This document shows positions 9,601-15,684 of a DNA stretch of 15,684 nt, piece by piece. Both the position numbers and the translations under genes were made by a program. Source of the DNA: Planctomycetota bacterium. Its GTDB lineage: Bacteria; Planctomycetota; Phycisphaerae; WQYP01. The DNA lies in contig JAJZCT010000011.1 of assembly GCA_021828925.1 (NCBI GenBank), positions 1 through 15,684 of the forward strand. The letters run 5' to 3'. The notes beneath the pieces are model-generated. The model worked only from the letters and a program-made list of their open reading frames with translations, ran no database searches and was not told the DNA's origin. Within the stretch, counting starts at the first letter, position 1; every line of letters starts with the position of its first letter.

Positions 9601-11604
9601 TGATGCGCTTCCGCAGGCCGGATCGCATATTTTCAGGGCCAGAATCTCCTCCGGGGTCTTTGGAATCAGAATGTTTTCCGTGGTCCGTTGGAAGGCCAGT
9701 GGCGCAAGCGTGCGGTGAGTGGTGGGAACAGCCAGTTGGGGGCGGGTGTAAAAGGTACCGCTGCCTTTGCGAGTATTGCCTGCGCGGACCAGATAAAATT
9801 CACCGGGGGTAATAACCCGTTTAACAAGCGCGTCGGCTTCGGCATCAAGCCGCTGCTGGTATTGGCCATCGGTTTCTCGTGCCCGTTTTTTGCCAACCCA
9901 TCCCGCCAGCCGAACCGCCGCCCTCGCCCACTCTCCGGCGGCCTGCAGGGCTGTTTCATCGGCAGGTTTGGTCGCAATTGACGCTTGAGATTCCAATTGG
10001 GTTTCCACATCGAGTTCTGGAGCGGCTTCATCGGCGGCTTCCTCTGGTGCCTCGCCTTCGTCCTGTTCCGCATCGTCGGAGGATGAGGTATCAGCAACGA
10101 CTTTTTCTTTCTTAAATTTGGTCAGTAGTTCTTTTAGCCCCGCCGGGTCGTCCCGCAGCTGATCCTGCAGAACCTTCAGCGGCAGCACGGGCTCGCGCCC
10201 GATATTAAGGAAAATTTGAGGGCCGGTTTCCGCGTCCACTCTTTTTATGCGGTAATCGAGCAGCCCCTCATAAATCAGGCCGATGAATTCGGTGCGCAGG
10301 TCGGTGTAATCAACCGGGCCTTCCACGTAGGTTCTGGTGCGCCCGCGCATGACCGGCAACGGCCCACGCATGAGTTTTCGCAGCATCCGCGAGACGGTTT
10401 CGTCATTTATCGGGATGTTACGTTCGAGGATATACAGCGCACGGCTGATTGGATCGCCACTGTTTCGCTCGCCGGGACGAAACAACACACCACCATAAGG
10501 CCGAAAGGGAAAATTGCCATGCGGCGAGCCACCGTGCACGAGGCGGAACAGGGCTGCCAGTCGTGGCCACGCGGAGCGCTGGTTGGCCAATCCCTGCGTG
10601 CCGCCGTCGGTACTTTGCGATTGCTGGAGCATTTCGTAGAGTGTGCGGATTCCATATGATGTTGCGTAAGTGGGATCATCCGCCGGTAAAAGCTGCCGGG
10701 ATTCGGCAAACAGACATACGACCATCCGCATAACAATGCGTGCCGCAGCCTGCATCAGGGCATCATTCACCTCGGGCTGCGTCAATTCCCCGGCGGGTGT
10801 ATCGGCCAGCGGGGCCAGAAGTTTGTTATCCGTGCGGTGGGCAGTTGAGATCGAATCCAGCAGCAGCTCGACGCACTGCCGGACATTTTCCCGCAGGATG
10901 CTGGAGAGATCCGCCTGCCGGGTCCGGGATTCTTCGATGTGCTCCAGCAGGCCACAGCGCTGCGCCGATGTGGCGCTTAATGACTCCCGGGCAAGCAATT
11001 GCCGCAGTCCGGCCAGTTCTTCGGAACCATCGCCCTCATCAAACCAGCGCTGAGCGTCCCATTGGCACCACGACTCAAAGTCGGTGCCAGCATAGACGAT
11101 TCGGAACTGCATTCCATTGGTCAGCAGCCCCAGCCGATGGCCCGTTCCGCGCAGCAGCTCGAGAAATTGCGAGTAGATGGTTCTGCCGCGCCCACGTCCG
11201 ACCTGTGGCGAAGTATCCGCCATTATCAGAACGGCGGGAATCGCCTTGCCTTCATCGGCAAAGATGATCCGGTGCGGGCGAAGTGTTTGCGTGCGGCTAC
11301 CAATGCGAACCATAGCGGTGAGAGATTCGGGGATCGCGTTCTGTTTGACCAAAACTGAGCCGGTTAACCCGATGCCGTCGGTCAGCAGCGTGTCCAACCA
11401 CGCCAGGACTTTTTGGGCGTCGATGTGACCATCGGTCAGCGTCGCCTGAAAGGCGGTGTTGGCGTCGCGCAGCTTACGCCAGGTATGCGGCTTAATTGCC
11501 TCCGGCGTTGGGGAGTAACATTCCAGCAGAACAACAGGCGAGAGCAGCATTCCCTGATGCCGCAGTCGATACCACCAGGCGTGAGTGGCATTGGATTCGG
11601 TCAT
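6679..11604 (-). CDS. drmMI: DISARM-type DNA adenine N6-methyltransferase, DrmMI-like (1641 aa)
   Basis: This is an Eco57I/type IIG-like amino-methyltransferase that probably marks host DNA so the system ignores it. Core motifs are present: GSGTFYTRPQLA (~615-626, motif X-like), the AdoMet-binding DPACGSASFL (661-670), GVDINPLAVELARVSLW (749-765) and the catalytic NPPW (973-976). GFIVPAALYSDSGTRE follows further on, and the C-terminal ~450 residues are a plausible target-recognition region. The first ~600 residues form a large N-terminal region. Around 111-171 they resemble the nuclease half of type IIG enzymes, including LTNGMQFRIV, but the expected E-x-K strand reads IMADTS, so that fold, if present, looks catalytically dead. 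An acidic Asp/Glu/Ala linker lies at ~505-535. The start overlaps the stop of the upstream helicase gene by four bases (ATGA), which suggests translational coupling. Length and order match drmMI of class 1 DISARM. Confidence 0.88.
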   Translation of the reverse strand: MTESNATHAWWYRLRHQGMLLSPVVLLECYSPTPEAIKPHTWRKLRDANTAFQATLTDGHIDAQKVLAWLDTLLTDGIGLTGSVLVKQNAIPESLTAMVRIGSRTQTLRPHRIIFADEGKAIPAVLIMADTSPQVGRGRGRTIYSQFLELLRGTGHRLGLLTNGMQFRIVYAGTDFESWCQWDAQRWFDEGDGSEELAGLRQLLARESLSATSAQRCGLLEHIEESRTRQADLSSILRENVRQCVELLLDSISTAHRTDNKLLAPLADTPAGELTQPEVNDALMQAAARIVMRMVVCLFAESRQLLPADDPTYATSYGIRTLYEMLQQSQSTDGGTQGLANQRSAWPRLAALFRLVHGGSPHGNFPFRPYGGVLFRPGERNSGDPISRALYILERNIPINDETVSRMLRKLMRGPLPVMRGRTRTYVEGPVDYTDLRTEFIGLIYEGLLDYRIKRVDAETGPQIFLNIGREPVLPLKVLQDQLRDDPAGLKELLTKFKKEKVVADTSSSDDAEQDEGEAPEEAADEAAPELDVETQLESQASIATKPADETALQAAGEWARAAVRLAGWVGKKRARETDGQYQQRLDAEADALVKRVITPGEFYLVRAGNTRKGSGTFYTRPQLAVPTTHRTLAPLAFQRTTENILIPKTPEEILALKICDPACGSASFLVATLHYLTDALYESLCFHRNLENDQQAMRITLPFGEPRTGAATEEMIPFSPADPQRAEAFPERVKALLRRHIVERCIYGVDINPLAVELARVSLWVETMDRELPFTFLDHKIRVGNSLVGCRMDRVTDYPVAAWLRNGGDDPDTKTKGPRTKRIRDLLEAKVKPEMRRLIDGKFTDQPPLFPTGDASVDDVARAARMVFELLHQVSVADPDQRERMYQKELVASRPRSQLQRAMDEWCAVWFWPTDEESLRHVPLPLNFHQATPERDAIVASLRTQYRFFHWEIEFPDVFTPDRAGFDAVLGNPPWEVAKPASQEFFTEYDPLFRSYGKQEAKGAAERLCENMPDVLASWDARKGSYKSLSNWVANIAEPFTVTIARGGKQEAYASAWTKARAKHASATLGAAAFISQGGADLNLFKLFLEYAYRLLAPTGRLGFIVPAALYSDSGTRELRELFLNESTWEWLFSFENRKKIFAIHSSFKFAVVIVDRARRSAPLRAAFMVHHLADWERKDPPVYDYDLAAVELFSPRSKSLPEVRTPRDMAICRKIYANSVRIGDNSPGWEIKYAREFDMTNDSKLFRAREKLEAGGYKPDVFGRWIGPEGDVMLPLYEGRMIGQFDFSKKGWVRGKGRSAVWREIPFDHKTIEPQYLMAEVTARRFAEVAVPTFAFMRISSPTNSRTFMGSYLSRSPSGDSVFHLRLQRPGTADYLRVAGVCSCLAFDYIARQKIGGLNMSWFAVEELPVPSFETNGGIRRITLGTIRLTLLHRRFAPEWLRLKLEFPELATREWKQWWAVTEADRLRSRVEIDALCAGLYGLDPDDFDWIVRNDPSDPKGFWRVDKELPFRERLTGLSAAAFRSLKEGKWSADSAAKLSNDDFFAIIGIPELTNEAAAKAAGLPEPLIRKRTGCHLWEPEKFTPDDPRSGWTWDDCWNDAVALLGSEQAVQDAIKPAEAAESSPDAQEKGIPGGLFNG

Positions 11605-14600
11605 GAAGCTATATCCTCCGCATCCGCCGGTAGCAGATACACCAGCGCCAGAGGCAATACCCGGATTTCATGGATATTGAAGCGCCTGGGCAGCAGAACA
11701 TTGACACGGTTGTCGCGCTCCGTCGTGAGTAATTCGCGGGTGCGCTCCACATCCCGCCGGAGAATGGCCATCTGTTCTTCCAATTCCCTGGATCGCAGCT
11801 TAGCGGCCACGTTGATATCCTCAAAAAGCGCCGGCTGTTGCGCCGCGGTCTGCTGTTCAAGCAGGTCGGCGGCCAACCGGTCCAGGGCCTGCTCACGACT
11901 GCGATCTTGCAGTTCCGCGAGCCGCGCACGGTAGTTTTCACGGGTGCTTTCAAGCTCATCCTTCAGATTGGCGTTGGCTTTGGTCCGTAGCGCTGTCTCC
12001 GATTGAGTCTTAATTTGTTGCAGGATAGCTTCTATACCAGAACGGTGGGAGGGCCATTTGGCGCGGATGATCTTGACGAACTTTTCCAGACGGGTGGATG
12101 ATTGAATGGGCATGAACGTGGATCGCGCCACTGATTCGCTGAAAGCCGGATCTACGGCGGAAAGCTTTTCGCCCTCTATCCGAAATATCTCGGTTCGAAC
12201 TTCATCATGCAGCGGTTCATGCAGCTCATTGACGGCGGTGATGGTGTAATGCAGCGACAGCAGCGCGTCGAAGCCGGTTTGGTGCAGGGCCGCCACGGAC
12301 CAGCGATACAACGCCGTCGGATCGTGCAGTTGGCGGGCCAGCGTGGCGATGGCCTGCCTCATTATCGGGTGGCCGAGTCTCAGCAGCGCCTGGTGTTTTT
12401 TCAACCGCATGAGCCGCCTGCCGTTAATTTCTTCCTCAACAAGCGCGGAGTCAAAGACAATTTCCATGCGGTCGCCGGAGCCGACCGTAAGGCTTTTCTT
12501 AGCCAGCGGCTCCCAGCTTGGCGGCGGTGCCAGACGGTAGAAGCCCGATCGGCCATGAACCGGTTCCAGCTCTCCCTTGCCTTCCACGGTGATGGCGGCC
12601 TTCAGCAACTGCGCCAGTGCGTCCGGAGAAATATTCAGGCGCGCCTCCGTGCCTTCAAGCATCTCCCTGGCCCGGTGCATGAGCTTCTTTAATTCCGCAG
12701 GCGGGGACTCACCCAGATCAACGGCTTCCTTGGATGCGCTTTGGGCCTGCTGAACGAACAAATCAATGTCATCGAGTTCAGCGGGGTTTATTTCCCCGGC
12801 GAAGTGCCGCTGGATAGCACTATCAAATACAGGCTCCACGCTGCCCAAGTCGTTGCGCACTCGCTCTACTTTTTGGGCGATAAAATAGAGAAACCGGATG
12901 TCTTCTTCCTCATCGCACCGGAAATAATGGATACTCACATCCCGCATCTGCCCATGCCGCGACACACGACCGTTGCGCTGGAGAATTCTGGAGGGCGACC
13001 AGGGAATGTCATAATGAGTAATCCAGCGGCAGGCTTCCTGCATGTTGATGCCCTCCGACGCGGCATCAGTCGCCAGCAGCAGCCTCACCGCGTTGCCGGG
13101 GTCCTCAAAATCCCCCTTCACAGACTCGAATTCATCGGAGGTCATGCCGCCAAAAAGCAGATGCATGGTGTTTCGGTCAAAGCCTTCCCGAAGCAGCCTC
13201 TGTTCGAGATAAAGCAGCGTTTCCTTATACTCTGTGAACACGATCAAGCGTTCATCATCACGCAGCCTGCCGTTGGCAAAAAGGTTCTCCTTGATCCACC
13301 GCACCAGAGCCTCGGTTTTGGAGTCAGGTTTTTGGGCCAAAGCGGCTAGGGCGTGCTGATCTTCCACCACAGCCCGACCCAGGCCAAGGCGTTCCAAAGC
13401 GCTACTGACAAGGTTTTGTGCGGAATCCAGCTCAGCATCTTGTGATCGCAGCCAAGTGCGACCATGGCGAGCGGCGTCTTCCTCGAGCGTGGCGAGTTCA
13501 GCGTCGTTGCTCACCGGTTCATCGGCTTTCTGAGCGGCCAGACGCGCGAGATCAAAGAGGCTTTCCCGGCTCTCCACCTCGCTATTGGCCAGATGCCGCC
13601 ACCACGTCCGGGCAAAGGCCAGCGGACATGAAAGCAGCCGCTTGGTCAGCAGCGAAAACATAAATTGGCCAACCCAGCGTTCCGAGGGCGAAACTCTCCC
13701 CAGTGCGGAGTGGCCGCGCGTGCGGTATTCGCGCAAGGCGGTGTAAAGGGCCGTTTCATCCGCAGTGAGTTTAAAGGGCAAAGCCACCGGATCAAGCTGG
13801 TCGGCAAAGGGCGGGATTAACGACTGGCGGTTAATGTCGTCCTTCAGCCGGCGCACCCTTACAGCCTCCAACTGATCGGTGTCTCTGGCTTCCATTTCAC
13901 TGGTGATTCGAAAACGTACCGGATCGAGCAGTTCCAGCAGCCCGGTGAAACAGATGGTTTTGCCATTGTGCGGCGTGGCCGAGGCAAAAATGCGGTGCTC
14001 GAAGAGAAAACGGATTTCCCGCAGCATGTTGGTGCGCTGGCTGGCACGCGTTCCGCTCTGGGGCGCAAAATGATGACATTCATCCACGATCAGCATGTCC
14101 CACGGCGCATGGGCTTTGCCGCGTTGGGTTGGATTGCCTTCCGCGCCCACGCCGGACCCGTTTAGAAATTGCTGGAGCACGTCCGGCATGCGCAGGTAAT
14201 CCATCGAGGCGATCACGCGGGGTAACGCCCGCCACGGATTGGTGTCAATTCCCAATTTTCGGCGCATCTCGAAGGTACTGTCGGCATCAATGATTTCGAA
14301 TTCAAGATTAAATCGCCTTCGCAATTCGTATTTCCACTGCCGTTGAAGCAACGCCGGGCAAATCACCAGCACCCGCCGCACCCGCCGCCGCAGCAGCAAT
14401 TCTTCGAGCACCAGGCCGGATTGGATCGTTTTCCCCAGTCCCACACCATCCGCCAGAAGCAGGCTTACGCGCGGCATGGACAGTGCCCGCAGCACCGGTT
14501 CCATCTGATATGGATGAATCTGGATTGCCGAATTCCACACTCCCAGCAGCGGCTCATCGTCGAGCTTACCGGGGGCACGCAGCCGATTAAGGCGCGTCCA

Positions 14601-14894
14601 GCGGTGGGAATTGACGAACGCCTGGATCACATCGGGGGTATCAGGTTGGTGGGCGTCAACGCTTGGAAGCGACGTTTGCCCCAATATTCGACCCGTCGAT
14701 TCAATTTCCCAAAGAAGTTGTTCTGAGGCCGGAAATTGGCAGTCATCCAGGTATTCAACGTCAACGAGGTGCACGCGGCCAGAGTTGGGATTGTCATAGC
14801 CATCCACCGCCCGGACTGTGGCCAGTCGATGCCGAACATGCACCGCCTGGCCAACTTCTGGAATCTGAATATTTAGTTCGCCAGCCGCCGCCAT
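11601..14894 (-). CDS. drmD: SNF2-family helicase/translocase, DrmD-like (1097 aa)
   Basis: This is a DNA-dependent ATPase of the SNF2/HepA type, the first core gene of the operon. The N-terminal ~65 residues (IPEVGQAVHVRHRLATVRAV ... HLVDVEYLDD) look like a small beta-rich module as seen at the start of DrmD proteins. Motifs follow in order: Walker A DGVGLGKT (149-156), LVICPALLQRQW (176-187), DECH (271-274), SATPHNGKT (305-313), FTEYKETL (553-560), LLLATDAASEGINMQ (605-619) and QRNGRVSRHGQ (639-649). Residues ~950-1060 are charged and heptad-like, probably a coiled coil, perhaps for contacts with partners. The ATG at 14894 is the only standard start after an in-frame TAG at 14958-14960, although its ribosome site is poor. 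It overlaps the methyltransferase by ATGA. In class 1 DISARM, drmD also directly precedes drmMI, which supports the call. General SNF2 helicases outside defence remain an alternative if context is ignored. Confidence 0.9.
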   Translation of the reverse strand: MAAAGELNIQIPEVGQAVHVRHRLATVRAVDGYDNPNSGRVHLVDVEYLDDCQFPASEQLLWEIESTGRILGQTSLPSVDAHQPDTPDVIQAFVNSHRWTRLNRLRAPGKLDDEPLLGVWNSAIQIHPYQMEPVLRALSMPRVSLLLADGVGLGKTIQSGLVLEELLLRRRVRRVLVICPALLQRQWKYELRRRFNLEFEIIDADSTFEMRRKLGIDTNPWRALPRVIASMDYLRMPDVLQQFLNGSGVGAEGNPTQRGKAHAPWDMLIVDECHHFAPQSGTRASQRTNMLREIRFLFEHRIFASATPHNGKTICFTGLLELLDPVRFRITSEMEARDTDQLEAVRVRRLKDDINRQSLIPPFADQLDPVALPFKLTADETALYTALREYRTRGHSALGRVSPSERWVGQFMFSLLTKRLLSCPLAFARTWWRHLANSEVESRESLFDLARLAAQKADEPVSNDAELATLEEDAARHGRTWLRSQDAELDSAQNLVSSALERLGLGRAVVEDQHALAALAQKPDSKTEALVRWIKENLFANGRLRDDERLIVFTEYKETLLYLEQRLLREGFDRNTMHLLFGGMTSDEFESVKGDFEDPGNAVRLLLATDAASEGINMQEACRWITHYDIPWSPSRILQRNGRVSRHGQMRDVSIHYFRCDEEEDIRFLYFIAQKVERVRNDLGSVEPVFDSAIQRHFAGEINPAELDDIDLFVQQAQSASKEAVDLGESPPAELKKLMHRAREMLEGTEARLNISPDALAQLLKAAITVEGKGELEPVHGRSGFYRLAPPPSWEPLAKKSLTVGSGDRMEIVFDSALVEEEINGRRLMRLKKHQALLRLGHPIMRQAIATLARQLHDPTALYRWSVAALHQTGFDALLSLHYTITAVNELHEPLHDEVRTEIFRIEGEKLSAVDPAFSESVARSTFMPIQSSTRLEKFVKIIRAKWPSHRSGIEAILQQIKTQSETALRTKANANLKDELESTRENYRARLAELQDRSREQALDRLAADLLEQQTAAQQPALFEDINVAAKLRSRELEEQMAILRRDVERTRELLTTERDNRVNVLLPRRFNIHEIRVLPLALVYLLPADAEDIAS
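11615..11619 (-). promoter_or_regulatory. Shine-Dalgarno site of the methyltransferase
   Basis: GGAGG on the minus strand lies ten bases before the methyltransferase ATG, inside the last codons of the SNF2 helicase gene. Together with the ATGA overlap it supports coupled translation of the two genes. Confidence 0.7.
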
Positions 14895-14989
14895 AAAAAT
14901 CCCAGGTGTCCCAACCCGGCCCGGCCACGTCCACGCCGTTCCGACATGCAGGGGATTCTATGCCAATATTTGAGATTGGTACAGCAGTG

Positions 14990-15331
14990 CTAGCCAACTT
15001 CCGTGCCCGGCAGCGTTTCCACCCGCAAATAAAATAACGCCACGGCTTCTTTGCGTTCTTCGGGCGCCAGCCCTGCGGCATCAAGCAATCGGTTCCAATT
15101 GTCACGGAGGTCTTGCAAGCTCTGAATGCCGTCAAAACCGATGGAACCTGATTTGCGGATATAGACCAGTTCACCCCACTTGGCGGAAAAATTGGCATCT
15201 AAAAAAATATTGTCATTGGGCCTTGATATCTCCGGGGATAACTGGTACAAGGTGAGGCCATGAGAGGTAACGGTAACAATACGATTGGCACTCCGGAATC
15301 GGGGATAGAGCTGCCCCAAAAACTGTCCCAA
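14990..15331 (-). CDS. Unrecognised 113-codon frame upstream of the operon, possibly a gene remnant
   Basis: I do not recognise this frame. It lies just upstream of the SNF2 helicase gene in the same direction, with 98 bases between its last sense codon and that ATG. The translation looks protein-like: it alternates hydrophobic and polar segments (IVTVTSHGLTLYQL, WGELVYIRKSG) and ends in an amphipathic helical stretch (LLDAAGLAPEERKEAVALF). The only possible start is TTG at 15331, since the whole frame has no ATG codon. That TTG falls within a 12-base tandem repeat and the frame is closed upstream by a TAG. This fits the surviving 3' part of a longer gene, cut at its 5' side by the repeat-bearing sequence. 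It could also be a small operon gene with a TTG start. No membrane segment, signal peptide or catalytic motif is evident. Confidence 0.4.
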   Translation of the reverse strand: MGQFLGQLYPRFRSANRIVTVTSHGLTLYQLSPEISRPNDNIFLDANFSAKWGELVYIRKSGSIGFDGIQSLQDLRDNWNRLLDAAGLAPEERKEAVALFYLRVETLPGTEVG

Positions 15332-15346
15332 AAGCTGTCCCTATTT
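15311..15346. repeat. Three tandem 12-base repeats containing GGGACAG
   Basis: On the plus strand the units are CTGCCCCAAAAA, CTGTCCCAAAAG and CTGTCCCTATTT; on the minus strand each unit ends in GGGACAG or GGGGCAG. The first two differ at two positions and the third diverges in its second half. CCCT/AGGG next to the third unit can form a short stem. The array coincides with the start of the 113-codon frame. Repeats with a GGGACAG core occur beside some small mobile elements, so this may mark an element edge. Confidence 0.5.
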
Positions 15347-15684
15347 CAGGGTCTCGTATCGCATATCTGGGCTACCCACAGGCACTTATCAGAAATCCAT
15401 AAACCCTTGTGGAATAAGGAACTACGCCGAAAATACGCATTTATCAACAACATCGCAATATCCCACCTGAATAATCCCACTCTCTCCGTTAAAAGCAATT
15501 GCGCTTTCAAAAACCCTTGTCCTACAAGGGTTTTTGCGTTTTGGCGGGTGGTGGCCCCGGTGGTGTAAACGGGGCAGGGGCGCTGGCGGTGTGTTATTGC
15601 AGGTTTACGGTTGGAAATTCCGAACTGATCAACCTTTCGGCAGCGCGCATGCCTGCAGGAAAATCGCCGCCCGGCCGGATTTAC
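15332..15684. other. Right flank, probably intergenic with repeats
   Basis: No convincing gene is seen here. A minus-strand frame is open from the window edge to a TGA at 15346-15348 (112 codons), but it is rich in Arg and Cys, has no good start and runs through the perfect hairpin at 15509-15535. A 102-codon plus frame (15260-15568) crosses the same hairpin. The decamer AAACCCTTGT occurs at 15401-15410 and again at 15511-15520, exactly 110 bases apart. GCAATTGC (15495-15502) is a palindrome flanked by AAAGC/GCTTT pairing arms. No confident promoter for the operon could be placed. Confidence 0.4.
15509..15535. terminator. Perfect 12-bp hairpin, probable bidirectional terminator
   Basis: AAAAACCCTTGT (15509-15520) pairs perfectly with ACAAGGGTTTTT (15524-15535) around a three-base CCT loop. 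The U-tract is available on either strand, as expected for a factor-independent terminator acting both ways. It would separate the defence operon from whatever lies further right. A site-specific recombination site is a less likely reading of the same symmetry. Confidence 0.6.

Noticed and set aside
14794..15198. Minus-strand frame of 134 codons overlapping the SNF2 start
   Set aside because: It overlaps the 113-codon frame and the start of the SNF2 helicase gene in another frame, and its Cys/Trp/Ser-rich translation looks non-coding.
15311..15346. CRISPR-like array
   Set aside because: The units are only 12 bases long, directly adjacent, with no unique spacers and no cas genes.
15371..15450. 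DnaA-box-like words suggesting a replication origin
   Set aside because: TTATCAACA and similar words each deviate from TTATCCACA, they are few and irregularly spaced, and no replication gene is present.
15260..15568. Plus-strand frame of 102 codons
   Set aside because: It reads through the perfect hairpin at 15509-15535 and is antisense to the 113-codon frame at its start; no domain is evident.
1..15684. A drmC (phospholipase D-like) gene to complete DISARM
   Set aside because: No protein in the window shows the paired HxK motifs of that family; the gene after the helicase is on the opposite strand and is Mrr-like.

Overview
The window (roughly mid-50s % GC by eye) is dominated by three very large genes that run leftward on the minus strand as one tight operon. 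They are an SNF2-type helicase (14894 to 11601), an Eco57I-like DNA adenine methyltransferase (11604 to 6679) and a giant DEAD/DEAH helicase of the YprA/DUF1998 type (6653 to 1290). Dense coding, ATGA start/stop overlap and Shine-Dalgarno sites indicate a bacterial chromosome or integrated element. I cannot name the phylum from sequence alone.

The first two genes correspond in domain content and order to drmD and drmMI of class 1 DISARM, a methylation-linked anti-phage system. The rest of the cassette differs from canonical DISARM. Instead of separate drmA (helicase), drmB (DUF1998) and drmC (phospholipase D-like nuclease), one 1787-residue polypeptide carries the helicase core, several zinc clusters, a DUF1998/MZB cysteine module and, at its extreme C-terminus, what looks like a Vsr/DUF559-type nuclease fold. 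This single-chain layout resembles DruE of Druantia and matches the DISARM-related, YprA-helicase systems that have been called ARMADA. The likely logic is a methyltransferase that marks self DNA, with two DNA translocases and one or more nuclease-fold domains acting on unmarked invading DNA. That logic is inferred from domains, not shown.

Downstream and convergent (401 to 1273, plus strand) is a 290-residue protein with an Mrr-like restriction-endonuclease fold at its N-terminus. It ends 16 bases from the end of the big helicase. It may be a further defence gene or an unrelated neighbour in a defence island.

The flanks look like element edges or decayed sequence. Positions 1 to 400 hold no convincing intact gene. 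Upstream of the operon is a 113-codon frame without any internal methionine (14990 to 15331), which begins inside a triple 12-base repeat (15311 to 15346). Beyond it lies a stretch with a perfect 12-bp hairpin (15509 to 15535) and a repeated decamer. The operon promoter was not clearly found.
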